A stretch of DNA of 64,000 bases from Larix kaempferi (GCA_027924585.1 BSBM01000361.1:64633501-64697500); one strand, 5' to 3'. Numbered from the stretch's first letter, positions 1 through 11,493 are shown. Notes: generated by a model from the sequence alone, not told the origin. Translations and numbers: made by a program.

Positions 1-2
1 AT

Positions 3-629
3 GGGGGGTGGAATATAAAAAATGTCTATTGGTTTAACACGGCCCTGTCCTTAAAAAGTCTATGGCGGGCATTATTGGGAGATACACTATAGTCCAGAGT
101 TAGACACGCAAAATATATCAAAATAGACTTGTACAACTGGTTGAGAAACCCTCATGTTTCACGAAATGCCTCATACATATGGAATGGGTTCATGAAAATT
201 CTTCCTTAGATCAATTCTTCTCTAGCCTGGCAGGTTGGCAATGGGAGTAATATTGTTGTGGGTATTGATCCCATCTTGGGAGTCAATGGTGACTATACTT
301 TGTAACTAGATCTAAGGAATTGTTTTTCAAACTATGGTCGTTTTACATTGAATCAATTCAAGAGAACGAACAAGCAGGTACCTGATCGCTCTTATTGGCT
401 CATGGCATCCAATCTTGGTTTAGTTGGTCGTTGGGAAGAGGAATGGCACCGGTACACACAAAATCTTAATCTGGCAAGTGTTCGACTTTCTATGGAGCAG
501 GATAAGTTAAAATGGGCAAAAAACTCAAGAAATGGTCAAGTTACTGCAAGCTCAGCTTACATTAGAGAGATTTTGAGGTCAAAAAAGGGCCTCTTAAGAG
601 ATGTACTACAAAAATATGAGATATATTAA
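3..629 (+). pseudogene. LINE (non-LTR) ORF2 C-terminal fragment, decayed
   Basis: One continuous reading frame from base 9 to 629 resembles the region just after the reverse transcriptase of plant LINE elements. Visible motifs in order are YWFNTALSLKSLWRAL, a DLYNWLRNP stretch, NASYIWNGF and LAWQVGNGSNIVVGIDP, which match the pattern W.G.G..i.fW.D. of the zinc-binding-RVT part of LINE ORF2. The last intact part (348-629) ends in the W..s.nG..T.SSAYIREIL pattern typical of this domain. Three in-frame stops, at 90, 207 and 303, show that it is dead. It is truncated by the left window edge, so the RT core is not visible. The family assignment rests on motif resemblance only. Confidence 0.75.
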
Positions 630-1484
630 AATATTATGAATTGGGGGTTTTATGGGGTAGGTATATATGACAAGTCACCTCCCACACTATTTTCTATGCA
701 CAATATAAATAACCATGGTTGAGTTACTTTTCAAAATTCACTAGAAATAAAATTAATAAAATAAGTCTACATTGATGTGACTAAAATTCATTGTAAATTC
801 CCAAAAATGTATTGTCCTTTAACATTTATTTGTCTTGAACTTGCAAATGAAATTAAATAATAAAAAACATTCTCAAGAATTTTTTTTAAAATTTTATGTT
901 GACTTTTTATATTTAGTACTTTTCTCATGAATTTAATAATGTAATTTAATTGAGAATTTATTTACATGTAAAATGTCAATAATATTATTATAATCCACAT
1001 TGCATTATTATTATTATTTATTAAATCTATTATTATTCTTTATTAGTTTGACATTATGTTATTAAATAGAATGGAGTGAATATATAATTTAAATTTAAAA
1101 ACATAAAAATGATAATATATTATTTTATAAAAAAATGTGAAAGGACTTTCTTTATGAATTAAGAGTACTTCACTTGAAAATGACAATAATATTATTTTAT
1201 GTGAAAGTGTGAAAAGACATTCATTGTGAGTACTTTACTTGAAAATGACAATAATATTATTTTATGAAAAGACTATCATTATGAGTACTTTACTTTATGA
1301 CCTAAAAGTACTTACACCACTACCTTGGTTAACTATGTGTTTTCATCCACCATAGAAAATTTGACAAATAAACATTATTAACTCATGCAATGCCACCTCA
1401 CTAAGGGGGATGATGTCATCTACTAGAATGTGATTGGTTGTATTTTATAGTACATTTTCTTTGTTTTGAGGCCCTTTTTTGACC
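630..1484. other. AT-rich non-coding stretch with short tandem repeats
   Basis: I see no gene here. Three imperfect copies of a unit of about 55-65 bp, each starting with gagtact, begin near 1163, 1228 and 1283 and contain cttgaaaatgacaataata. The rest is low-complexity AT-rich DNA, probably decayed 3' LINE or intergenic sequence. Confidence 0.6.
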
Positions 1485-1506
1485 TCAAAATTTCTCTAAT
1501 GTTTGA

Positions 1507-2131
1507 CTATTGTTGAAAGTCATATAAATGGTCAAATAAAATGGTGGTACACTGGTTTGTGGAAATGGAAGCTTTCTGTAAAAATGTTTTATATGGCTTC
1601 TTTTTAACAAAAAAGTCCCATTCTTCCCAAAGGAGAAAACCAAGGTCGCCATCCAAAGCTTCTTTAGACAAGGAATCTGCAACGTTGTTATTTTCTCTGT
1701 ATGTGTGCTCAATGGTAAGGTCAGGGAATCTGTTCATCAAATCAATAATTCTTTGACACCAGTGTTGAATAAAAACATTGTCCAGTTGAAACATCTTGTT
1801 GGCCCATTTGACAATAACCAAGGAGTCACCAAATATTTTTATGGAATCAATGCCACAGATAAGAGCCGCCTTTAGAACACCCCACAGACCCATGAGTTCA
1901 GCTTTTGTGTTAGTACCCAATCCACATGCGAGCCGACATTTGAGAGTAAAATCTGCACCAACACTAATAGTAAAGCCAGCTCCACACTTATTATCTGTTG
2001 AGGCACCATAAAAAAAAACCCTATAGCTTTCCCATTATCTTCTAAATTAAGAAAATTCAGTCTCTGCAAATTCCGGCACTCTATCTTCACCTTTGAAAAT
2101 GAACGGAGTTCAACCCTGTGTGTTGTCCATC
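1507..2131 (-). pseudogene. LINE-type RNase H domain (RVT_3-like) with one frameshift
   Basis: On the minus strand the frame ending at 1507 reads TKAELMGLWGVLKAA, then FGDSLVIVKWAN, then IEHTYRENNNVADSLSK. This is the E, D and final N..AD pattern of the RNase H fold found at the end of plant LINEs. The beginning of the fold lies in another frame around 1920-2010 and reads YGASTDNKCGAGFTI, so a frameshift splits the domain. The first catalytic Asp of the usual F-D-G-A-S start appears as Tyr (FYGAS). An upstream open stretch (1872-2131) probably encodes the linker. The fragment ends where duplication copy A1 begins (about 2127), so it is a flank of the duplication. It lies on the strand opposite to the LINE piece at 3-629, so the two are separate insertions. 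Confidence 0.75.
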
Positions 2132-2383
2132 TCATAACATCAATAATTTAAGATTGCAATTATATAAATCTATTTTAAATCAACCCCTTTGAATTGACCG
2201 CTCTACCGACATGGAAAAAAGAGCCTTACAAATAATAAAGTCAAGCAAGATTATTCAAATTCAACCCAGATTGGGAAAAACAATCGATTGAATTCAACCC
2301 AGATTGGGGGAAAACGATCGATTAATTTTTCTCATCCCTCCATGCTCCAAATTTGCGAATAATGAGTCACAGAGACCAACCAT

Positions 2384-2457
2384 TTCCGTTGCCGGGATTT
2401 GAACCCGGGTCGCCTGGGTGAAAACCAGGTATCCTAACCGGACTAGACGACAACGGA
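2384..2457 (-). tRNA. tRNA-Glu (anticodon TTC)
   Basis: The reverse complement folds as a full cloverleaf. The acceptor is TCCGTTG/CAACGGA, the anticodon arm is CCTGG-TTTTCAC-CCAGG with anticodon TTC, and the T arm contains GGTTCAAATCC, a good B box. It is identical over 73 bases to the copy at 30774-30846. CCA is not encoded, as expected in a nucleus. No run of four or more T follows closely on the minus strand, so Pol III termination may be weaker than at the second copy. Confidence 0.93.
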
Positions 2458-2654
2458 TATATGTTAACAGTTTTTAACCCACAATTACTACATATGTTGA
2501 TGGTTTACAACTCACGTCCTCAGATTAAAATCCTTTTCTGATATCCTGCACCAGATGTGGCTTCAGGTTTTTATGAAACTTGTTTGTATCCATCCATGCA
2601 TTGCTGAATTGAAATGTGGCTTCTAGTTTCTATAATATCCAACTCCATTTCCAT

Positions 2655-2830
2655 TTCAAAATAGGCAAATACTTATCACTTTTTGATTTATGTAAATAGG
2701 CAAATACTTATCACTTTTTTATTTATGTGTGTTTAATCACCATGATTAATGCTCATCACTTTTTGGTTTATGTGTGTTTAATCACCGTGATTGATACTTA
2801 TCACTTTTTGGTTTATAATCCACATGGCTT
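2655..2830. repeat. Short tandem repeat, about 4 units
   Basis: Imperfect units containing cttatcactttttg and ttatgtgtgtttaatcacc repeat at roughly 40-50 bp intervals. They lie between tRNA-Glu and tRNA-Asn. Part of the unit is also present in A2 around 42440-42500. Confidence 0.7.
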
Positions 2831-2927
2831 CAGGTTTTTATGAAACTTGTTTGTATCCATCCATGCATTACCGAATTGAAATGCATACCCTTCCTATTTC
2901 CATTTTCCTGTAACGTAAAACAAAATC

Positions 2928-3001
2928 CGCTAGAAGGAGGGCTTGAACCTCCGACCTTGTGGTTAACAGCCACATGCTCTAACCAACTGAGCTATTCCAG
3001 C
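2928..3001 (-). tRNA. tRNA-Asn (anticodon GTT)
   Basis: The reverse complement begins GCTGGAATAGCTCAGTTGG and ends CCTTCTAGC plus G. The anticodon arm is TGTGG-CTGTTAA-CCACA with anticodon GTT, and the D and T arms pair well. A T-rich stretch (ATTTTGTTTT on the minus strand) directly follows the 3' end and would serve as a Pol III terminator. This is the best preserved tRNA-Asn in the window; the A2 counterpart at 42604 is damaged. Confidence 0.93.
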
Positions 3002-3100
3002 AGCTACAGTCCTTTCCAATATGTGATCTTCAATTTCTTACTCTTCAGTTTATGTTTGAAATACTACATAAAGATATTCAAAATATATATTAAAATCAGT

Positions 3101-3175
3101 TCAGTTCTCAGGATTTAAACCCAAGTCACCTGTGCAAAAACCACGATGACTATGGATATGCTGATCCAACAGCGT
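3101..3175 (-). pseudogene. Degenerate tRNA-Glu
   Basis: The segment matches the minus-strand tRNA-Glu over the T arm (ggatttaaacccaagtc) and part of the anticodon arm (gcaaaaaccac), but the acceptor and D arm are not pairable. The AT-rich lead-in just before it (aaaatatatattaaa) also precedes the pseudogenes at 31272 and 31508, so all three descend from one repeated unit. Confidence 0.65.
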
Positions 3176-3208
3176 CCTTAATAAACCTGTGATTCTGCAT
3201 ACGCAAAT

Positions 3209-3860
3209 CATAAAAATTCAATTCAATTTACAGGGCAATGTTTTAGACGTGGTGATGATCTACAAGTCTATGGTAAAGGAATGTGAGTTCTTGCCTCATT
3301 ATGGTGAGATATATGCAATTGAAGAGACAGCCAAATGGAAAGGAGAAAAAATCAGAGATTGGATCTCATGCTTGGTATATTTTGCTTTGATTTTGCTGAG
3401 ATAGCTATGTAATCTTAGACAGAGAGAAAGAAATGCTTAGGAGTATACAAAGAGTTCCGCAGTTCGTAAATTCTGTCAAGGAAAAATATTGAGAGTGTTG
3501 AACCCATTGCAAATGTTAATGATCTGAAATTTAACATCCAAATTCAAGTAACTTTGATGAATGTTTGGTGAGTGTAGGAGTTTCACCAATTTGCCAGAGA
3601 AAATGTCTAGGAAGAAATAAGGAACAAGATGAAGAGGAAAGCAATTTGTAGAAAGAGGACAATCCAATGAAAGAAAAGGATGTAAGGAACAAGATAAAGA
3701 GGATAGGACAATTAACTGAAAGAAAAGAAGAAGATGCCATTGGATGTTTTGAAATAAGAATTTTAGAGGTGGTTATGATTCCAACAAAAGACATGGATAT
3801 CGAGAAGATAAGAAGCTAAACTCATGTGATTTGATTGGAGAAAAATATTCGGTGGTGGAA
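3209..3860 (+). pseudogene. Ty3/gypsy gag remnant (copy A1)
   Basis: Scattered frames read like the C-terminal half of a plant Ty3/gypsy capsid: IEETAKWKGEKIRDWI, then sequence equivalent to the lrq..sv.eYtkEf..l and l..GLrf.iqdeisl..v pattern, then a basic stretch. The same block is better readable in B2 (35690-36710) and is collinear with 42795-43440 in A2. Many stops and frameshifts are present. It lies directly downstream of the tRNA-Asn/pseudo-Glu pair in both A1 and A2. Confidence 0.65.
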
Positions 3861-4225
3861 AGCAATGGAGTTGTCTAAAAATTCAACAATTTGGCCAGGA
3901 CTCACTGAATTCAGCTTTTTTTTTTCGCAAAATATTAATTTAACAATGTTTTAATGGCAGTTTTGATGGTAGAAATGAATTTAACACCATCAAAAACCCT
4001 TGGGGCACCCAAAATTTCATAGCTTGACAGTTGTAACCAGGATTTTTTAAAATTTATGCAAGATTTTTTCAAAATTGTGCCTGAAAAATCAATTTTTTCG
4101 GTTCGAAATCGTAGAACTTTTAGGCTATGCGGAAATCAATGTGTCTGAAGTTCATTGAGAATGTGAGAATTTTATGTTCAAAGAGTTTTGTTGAAACCAA
4201 AGAAGATGCAAGAAAACAAAAACCC

Positions 4226-5530
4226 TTCATAGCATAAGACTATCTTCAAAACCAATTGTAAGGATGGAGGTAAATGTTTTTTTATTGTTCATAGTTGTAA
4301 TACAAAAAAACTTGGTTTCTACTAAAGTAATCAAGAAGCTAAATTTGAAATGTATACCACATCTTAGTGCTTATAATTTATTAGGTTTCATGGTTGCATA
4401 GCAATGTCTAATTAGTTTTTAGATTAGGAAATAATTTATTATGGTGAGGTTATTTGTGATGTGTTGTCGATAGATGATTACCGCATTTTGTTAGGAAGAG
4501 CTTTGTGATTTGAAAGGGATGTTGTTCATGATGGGAAGAGCTTTGTGATTTGAAAGGGATGTTGTTCATGATGGGAAGAAAAACACCTATCAGATTGGGA
4601 AGGAAGGAAATAATTTTGAATTGTTGCCAATGAAAGAGGAAATTGAAGAAGGCTACAACAATAAGGTGATATTTAAATTTTGTTTTAGCAAGCACTTTTG
4701 AAATGAAGCTAAAATGATCAAATTTTGTTTGGTAGTCTTTCCCAAAGATGTTGTTCCAATAGAGAAGAATGTTGTTCCATGACCAATTTGTAAGTTGCTT
4801 GAAGAATTTAGAGACATAATTTAAAGCATATGCCAATAGTATTCCCATCAGCAAGATGCATTTCTCATCAAATTGACTTGATTCTTGGATCACATCTTCC
4901 AAACAAAGCTCCTCATACATTAATGCTTGTGAGAGATAAGAGAATACTCACCAAGGTTGGGAGTTAGTAGATAGAGGATTGATTAGAGAGAGATTAAACC
5001 TATGTGCAATAAATGTTGTACTTGCACCAAAGAAAGAGGGTGAATGGAAGATGTGCATGGACTCGAGAGCCATAAACAAAATAATGATGTAGGTTCCCTT
5101 TACTTCTTATGGAGATATAATGGATTGTTTGAGTGGTATCGGGTATTTTGATTGATATGAAAAGTGGATACGATCAGATAAGAATTTGTGAATTTGATGG
5201 ATGGAAATCAACTTTTAAGACAAAAGAACTATATGGGTGGTTGGTTATGCCATTTGGACTTACAAATGCACCCAATACATTAATGAGACTAATGAATGAG
5301 GTATTGAAACCTTATTTGGAAACATTTTAGTGGTTTATGTTAATGACATTCTAATTTTAGCAAGACAAAAGAACATATCGTGGATGTGACACAAGGTTTG
5401 AAGTGATTACAAATGGAGTTGTTGATTAATCTCAAGAAACATGTTTTCATGTAGCAAGAGTTGCTTTACATAGACTTGTGATTTCCCAAGATGGTATGAA
5501 GATGGATCTAGAGTAAGTGAATGTGACTGT
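4226..5530 (+). pseudogene. Ty3/gypsy protease and reverse transcriptase remnant (copy A1)
   Basis: Frames in order: FIVHSCNTKK, where the retropepsin D-S-G has become H-S-C; VIKKLNLKCIPHLSAYNLLG; ILLGRALCDLKG; a KLLEEFRDI linker; LAPKKEGEWKMCMDSRAINKI; then [37 protein letters not shown] and VVYVNDILIL read in pieces. These are RT blocks of chromoviral or Tat-type gypsy elements. The catalytic Y-x-D-D is YVND here. Stops, frameshifts and a 40-bp internal duplication (4497-4576) make it non-functional. The same lesions HSC and YVND occur in A2, so they predate the duplication. Confidence 0.85.
4497..4576. repeat. Perfect 40-bp tandem duplication inside the dead protease
   Basis: The unit starting agagctttgtgatttgaaag occurs twice back to back (4497-4536, 4537-4576). 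A2 has it once (about 43787-43826). At 40 bp it shifts the frame and is specific to A1. Confidence 0.9.
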
Positions 5531-5599
5531 TGAATGCTCAATGCTCAACAACATTTTCTACGTAAAATTTTTTATTGTTTGGCAAGTTTTTATTGAAAG

Positions 5600-7000
5600 T
5601 TCATCCAAAATATTAGTGGCATATTTGTGAAAGTTTATTCAAAATATTAGTGGCATATCGATCCACAAAAAAATGTACCAATCTGTGATCATGATCCACA
5701 AAAAATGTACCAAAAACAAACAAAGGATCTATCTTGTTCTTGTTTTGAATCTTGATATGGAACAACTTTGTCATTTCCTTCTCCTCTTTGTAATGGAGGA
5801 TACTTCCATTCACCTCTTCTGCACCATTGTGTAGAAAATTTTATCGTTTAGATATGAGTCTCTTTCTATCTCCCTTCTTTCACCCACACCTAGGAGATCC
5901 TTCTTCTAAGACATTCTACATATAGTTCTTGATATTTACCTCCAGATACAAGTTCCACCACTTTTCTTTGGTATGACCATAAATGTTGCAATGGTCATAA
6001 TAGTTGTGAGTGTCCTTGCACACATGTGAAATGGTGATAATCTATGCACGTTTCCCTTTCCCCTTCTTCTTTTCACCCTTATTGGGAGCTCCCTTCTAGT
6101 CAAACTACTTTGAATCACTTGGTAGCCCCTTTCTCTTGTCAAATTTACCCTATTGGTTTGTGCATAGTTCTCATTTATGATCTTGGGACTTAATAGCATA
6201 ACTTGCCTCCTTATGTCACTATAAATGCCACTTGAGTACTTGATTACCATATTTGGGATCTTGGGAGAGATCCCTGGTTGAATGGATTGCTTCTAGAACT
6301 CTATAGTGTACCCTTGTACACTTTGTACGTGCCTTTTCCAATAATAATTCCACTGATCAAATAGTGCTCTTCTGAAATGATAGGGTAACACTAGGATTTG
6401 AGGTGGTTTTTGAATACACCCAACTTAATTATTGGTGGATCTCCCTCCATCCTAAAGGTCTCGATATAAACTTCCCACCAAGTCTATGCATGACTTTCTA
6501 ATTTGACTCTGGAAAAACTATTTTATGCTCTTGTCATACATTATGCACATGGAAATTGACTTCTATTTGTTACAACTATTGCTTCAACTTAATTGCATGT
6601 ACTTGACTCTCGTAGGGCTTGAGATTAACCTCCTTTTCTACTTTAATAAAGTGTTGAGAAGATTGGTTACTAGAGTCCCCTTTTTCAAGTTTTGGTTCTT
6701 CATTCTCTTCCCTAAAGTCCTCTCTCATTCTTCTATATTTTCATGAAAGTGAGAATGCTTTGAAAAGACCATACTTATGAACATATCGTCTACTTGAGAT
6801 TCCCACCTTGAAAATCTAAACACACTAGCATCAATGAGAAAGTGCGGATGCTTCGATAAGACCATACTTGAGATTCCCACCTTGCAAATATAAACTCCCT
6901 AGCATCAATGAGACTAGGCAACATGATGTAGATTTTATATCAAGTCACTAAACCATGTATGGTGGTAACCTATGCGTTAATGACCTTTAGGTTATACTAA
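5600..7000 (-). pseudogene. Reverse-strand Ty3/gypsy gag to protease remnant (A1)
   Basis: Read on the minus strand from 7000 to 5600, pieces show a capsid end (SDIRRQVMLLSPKIINE), a zinc-knuckle-like HCNIYGHTKEKWWNLYLEV in which the third Cys is Trp, then KEEKEMTKLFHIKIQNKNKI and a lost protease start where D-S/T-G is expected. This is a different gypsy lineage from the forward element at 3209-5530, and the two face each other. In A2 the counterpart (49096-50500) continues into RT (48480-49095), which is deleted here. Small internal repeats occur at 6735-6900 and 7075-7150. Confidence 0.75.
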
Positions 7001-7156
7001 TTACTTGATTTCATTTCATGCTCTATTGTTACTGTTATTACAATTTCTAATTCCATGCTTGGAGGTCTAATGATTCTTATGTCTTGGAAAATGATTCCCA
7101 TTCCTCAAAGTTTGCTCTGCTCGGAAAATCGATTCCAATCCCTCAAAGTTTGCTCT

Positions 7157-8396
7157 TGTCACGGGGCTGCACTAGCCCGACTAAAAAAACTAAGTTTATT
7201 TTTCCTTCTGGTGTTCCATGCGACACTACCCAAAACTCCCCTAGTTGATGGCGAGGCCAACCCGGGTTGGGAGCCCGAAAGACTACACCTAACCTACAGA
7301 ACACTTTAACACTTTTTATCTTGTGCACTTATCTTACTTAGCCAATTTCACAGTTAACACTTAACCATTTCAACACTTAGAAAAATACGCAAAGAGACAC
7401 AAGATTATAGTGGAGGTGGAACCCCAAGCCAAGCATCCCTAAAATCTCATTTTTATATATAAGAGAAGATTACAAGTTACATCAATTTGGGGGCGTCCAC
7501 AGACAAACCACCCGAGAGAGTGCCCACTAGATAGCTCTCAAGAAACCTCAAGAATTGCATGTTGCACTTCTCTTTTGCATGTTTATTCTTGATGCCACCG
7601 CAGGGTCACCACTTGCAGCTCCTGTCTTCTGCACGAAGTCTGCACCAGTCCATGCACTAGCCCAAGTCTTCCCCTGCAAGACTGTGACCACCTAATTTAG
7701 CACCGCGAGTTGCTCTGACTTAGTGCTCCACCATCCACACTTGGATTTCTGTCTTTTCTTTGAACTCCTGCCAAGTATATATAGCATCGCCCATCTCACT
7801 TGTGGGTGTGACCCAAGTGTGGTCGCATACCTATCAAGTTAGCATCCTTTTCTACTAATGCGTGTTTGTCCACTTTCTAGTCCACACGACTGGTGTGCCC
7901 ATTCTTGCCATGCCTCAAACGAATTCCACTTCACTTGGGTGTTCCACATTCTTTGGGCACGTGCCTCACTTGCTTTCCAGTCAATGTGTTCCACCCACTC
8001 GTATTGCTCACATGCGCCCATGCCTTCATGCCTTGGGTATCTTTTGTGTGGGCGCACGCCCCAATTCCTAGTGACGTGCCCACTCACACTTGCAGCTTCG
8101 CTAGTAAACGCTCGCGCATCCACTCGCTTGGCTAGGCATGCCTTCTGTTGCTGAGATCCCAAGTCCTGTTCCCGTCGATGCGTCCACTGCCAGATATGTC
8201 GAATCCCACAATGCCTCTTGCCCCCCAATGCTTCTTGTGTCTACTACATGCTCAGGATTCCCACATGCCCAAGGATGATGCAAAAGGATCCCAAGTTGAG
8301 TGGCCAAGCCCGTCTTGGTGTCTTGGGAAAGCCCCATCCTAAGCTTTCACATGTGACGTTAGTTTGTCAAGATGCATCCTCGCCAAGGTCATTACA
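7157..8396 (-). repeat. 3' LTR of old-family copy 1 (1240 bp)
   Basis: In plus coordinates it starts tgtcacggggctgca and ends ggtcattaca, so it is bounded by TG...CA, and is followed at once by the reverse-complement polypurine tract. It is the same length as 50613-51852 and collinear with it. A TATA-like gagtatatatagca-type sequence lies around 7765-7790. Open frames in it on both strands (7839-8547) are non-coding by-products. Confidence 0.85.
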
Positions 8397-8408
8397 TCCT
8401 CCCCCACT
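8397..8408 (-). other. Polypurine tract of old-family copy 1
   Basis: Plus strand tcctcccccact, i.e. AGTGGGGGAGGA on the element's strand, abuts the LTR. The young element has the nearly identical agtgggggaggt before its 3' LTR. Confidence 0.85.
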
Positions 8409-9340
8409 CCAAATTGTTGCTACCCTCAACAACGTCTCCAAGATGTATGCTGCACTCGGAACTAATTGTTGCAAATGTCGCCATTGTCAACTGTTGCTAC
8501 AATCATGTCTTTCTAAGAAATCCCTTCCAACAAATGCACTTGCTTGACCTACTATTGTCACGGTACTCATCCAATCATATCAAGCCTCCATTCGTTGTAT
8601 ACCCCCATGTGATGAACTGGTTGGTATCTAGTCCAACCATCTTGCTCAACCACCATGAGAACGAACTTCCTCAAGCCAAAACTATGTTTTCCCTTCCACA
8701 TTTCAGTTTTCCTCGTCCAAGTCTTCCAAAACTAGGAAAAGTCCTCACCTTTGTCAACTTGCTACTAAACTCCCTTTCAAAACTCAACACTCAACTACAA
8801 CACCACTTCATGGTCCATTAAAATGCTTCCACATATACTTGGTTGAATTTGTCTAAGGAAACCCCCGCAAGGTGCCTACGCCAAAGGCAGTGAACCGATC
8901 TGCTCACCATCATCCTGGGAAAAATGGCAAGTGGTGCCCAAGGCCACCACCTTCAAAGCTCCCAAAACCATCAGTCATCCACCCATCCATCTCAAACAAG
9001 TTATACAACTTGACGAGAACCTGACATTATTCTCGTTTTTTTGGGGGTCAATTTTAGTAGTTGTTTTTACCTCCGTTTCAAAAATTTTGTATACTGGTAG
9101 CACCATTTTTTATTTTGAGCCATTTTTTGTGATTTTGAAATTTCTTGGTCATAAGAAAACTATGATTTTTATTTACAAGGGCCCTTTTCAAAGTTTACAA
9201 AAAAAATCTACATTTAGTAGCTAGTTATAATGAAGAAATACACACTTTTTGAATTTTTGTTACTTTTAAAAACCATTTAGAATGAAATATATATATATAT
9301 TTGAAGTTTTTTTTTTTTCTCTCAAATAAATCATTTTATG

Positions 9341-9561
9341 GGCTAGCCCGGTGGGCTAGCTCAAGTGGTTGAGTGTTGTAAGTTGTGAGCAGAAGGTCTC
9401 AGGGTCTAATCCCCAGGTGTCTATACATATATAAGGGCCTCACTTGATGTCCCCACCGGGCTAGGCCCCATAATCAAGGCCGATGGTGTACCTTGGGTAC
9501 CATCCTAAAAAATGAGGGGAAGTACCTGAGAGTTTCCCCATGACATGTTCCAATGAAAAAA
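9341..9561 (+). mobile_element. tRNA-derived SINE with 13-bp target-site duplication
   Basis: The body starts ggctagcccggtgggctagc. Pol III A box tagctcaagtgg is at 9357-9368 and B box gggtctaatcc at 9402-9412, with spacing typical of tRNA-derived SINEs. It ends in an A-run. The flanks are perfect direct repeats aaatcattttatg (9328-9340 and 9562-9574). The 3' part is not tRNA-like and is family-specific. Confidence 0.85.
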
Positions 9562-9881
9562 AAATCATTTTATGAACAATTTTATAAATAAATTTATTTT
9601 TTTAAAATCATTTCACACCTTTTTTATGCATTTTGAACTTTTTACGTATATAACAATTTTTTTTTTCAATTGAAAAAGCATTTAAAAGCAAAAAACAAAA
9701 AACAAAACAAGTAATTAAATAATAAAAAAATTAAAAAACTTTATAAAAACAAAACTCTAAAATTTAAACTAAATTTGAAAAAAAAAAAAAAAAAAAACTA
9801 TATATAAAAAAAAATTCAAAAAAATCAAAAATCAAAATTCTAAACTATATTAAAAATTCAATTAAAAAAAAAAAACCATAC

Positions 9882-10330
9882 CTCCCCTCTCCTCCCCCCC
9901 TCTCGTCGCCCCCACCTCCCTACCCCCCTCTCCTCACCTCCCTGTCGCCCCCCTTCCCCCTCCCCTCTCCCCCCTTCCCTCCACCTCCTCGCCCCCCGCG
10001 TCCTTCCCCCTCCCCACACCTGTCCCCCTCCTCACCGCCCGCGCCCTGCCCAAGCAACCCCTCTCATTTGCGAAGAGGCGGCGCTTGGGCGGAAGAAGGA
10101 GAAGCGTCGCTCCTTCTCAGAATCGTGCCACCTTGTGAGAGGGGCTTCCTGGGCAGCGCATGGGAGGCGGGGAGGAGGATGTGAGCAGGGGAAGGACACG
10201 GGGGGCAGGGAGGTGGAGGGAAGGGGGGAGAGGGGGGAGAGGGGAATGGGAAGGGGGACGAGAGGAGAGGGGGTAGGGAGGTAGGGGAGGAGGGAAGGGA
10301 GGGGAGGCGAGAGGAGTAAGGAAGTAGGGG
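9882..10330. repeat. Pyrimidine/purine inverted repeat (hairpin core)
   Basis: The left half (9882-10068) is almost pure C/T on the plus strand and the right half (10134-10330) almost pure G/A. The inner arms pair as gcgccctgccc...cccctctca against gagagggg...gggcagcgc. The loop contains a further hairpin, agaaggag/ctccttct, near 10095-10118. AT-rich arms extend the inverted repeat on both sides. This is the GC-rich core of the foldback element. Confidence 0.85.
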
Positions 10331-11364
10331 GGTTTGCTTTTTTTTTAATTTAATTTTTTATATTAATTTTTTTTTGAAATATAATTTTTTATATAGTTTC
10401 AAATTTTGATATTTTTTTAAAATATAAATTTTTTATATAGTTTTTTCTTTTTTAATTTAAAATTTTGTATAGTTTAAGATTTTCATATTATTTTAAATTT
10501 TAATTTAAATTTAGTATTTTGAGGTAGTTTTTTTTCAAAATTTTAATTATATTTTCTTTAAATTTAAAAAAAATGTTTAATTTAAAATAATTTTAGAAAA
10601 GAAAATGGGATTGATTTTTTTTTAAAATTATTCAAACATGTTCAAGATTTTTAAGTTTTTTTAAATGTTAATTTTCGTTAATTAAATTTGTGTTTTATTT
10701 TTATTTTTTTTTAAATTTTATTTTATACATTTATTTTTAAAAAAATGTTTTATAAAATTTCTTTTAAGGTTGTATTTTTTTTTAATTTGGTTTTTTAATT
10801 TTTTTAATAAATTTTGCAGTTTTCAATTTTCACGTTTTTATTTTTTATTTCTAAGAGGTCAACTTTTCAATCTGGGGTCGATTTAGGACTTAGCTTACAA
10901 CGATACCACCCATGGTTCATTTTGAGGTTGGATTTTGGTGTTTTTGATGCAAAAATCAGAATTTTAATGATTAAACTTCTTGATTGTTATATATAGTTCT
11001 CGTTTTAGAGTACACCGCATTTCTTCTTTCTCCCTTGTCCACCTAAATATCGTAACTTCTACATTTTATGGTTTAATATATGGTTTTATTTTGAATAATA
11101 TCATAAATAATTTTATTTTATATTAAAAGAGTGCTGAAATAATTTCTTGAATAATTTGTGTTTAACTCAATGTTAGATTTACATAATGTTACTAAATGTT
11201 TTAATAAATACAATTTTAAATTATGATACAATGATATAATAATGTCAATTTTTGCAAAAGTGTGCTACCGGTAGCATTAGCTTTCAATTTAGGGCTTGAG
11301 TTTAAGGTTTTTGTAAACAACAATAAGGATCATTTTGGTTCATATCTATATTTTTAACCACAAA

Positions 11365-11396
11365 AAAAAGTGGTGCTACCGGTAGCACCACTTTTT
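11365..11396. repeat. Perfect 32-bp palindrome
   Basis: Left arm aaaaagtggtgctacc (11365-11380) and right arm ggtagcaccacttttt (11381-11396) are exact reverse complements with no spacer. A shorter relative, tgctaccggtagca, lies near 11264 and a single arm, ggtagcacca, near 9098. Their position close to the element's ends suggests a repeated subterminal motif. Confidence 0.95.
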
Positions 11397-11493
11397 GATT
11401 TGGGGTTGTTTTTTTGTGTTTTTTATGCAAAAATATGAGTTTTTTATGACCAGAGTTCTCGTTTTGAGTATAAAGTTCTTGTCAAGTTGTATA

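Larger units (their letters stand above)
9002..11493. mobile_element. Foldback-like DNA element with terminal inverted repeats
   Basis: This stretch is absent from A2 (around 52470). Its ends are inverted repeats of 19 bp with one mismatch: tatacaacttgacgagaac at 9002-9020, and 11475-11493 whose reverse complement is tatacaacttgacaagaac. The interior is AT-rich and forms a long imperfect inverted repeat centred near 10101. No transposase-like ORF is present, so it would be non-autonomous. A target-site duplication cannot be fixed (TA or TATA are possible), so the superfamily is open. A SINE has inserted at 9341-9561. Sequence near the right end (about 11390-11470) is repeated directly at about 10870-11010, suggesting subterminal repeats or an internal duplication. 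Confidence 0.7.

Noticed and set aside
7839-8821. Overlapping Cys/His-rich ORFs on both strands, repeated at 30398-30719, 51130-51618, 61165-61703 and 63510-63951
   Set aside because: These are shadows of the old-family LTR, which recurs five times; no codon-level conservation is evident.
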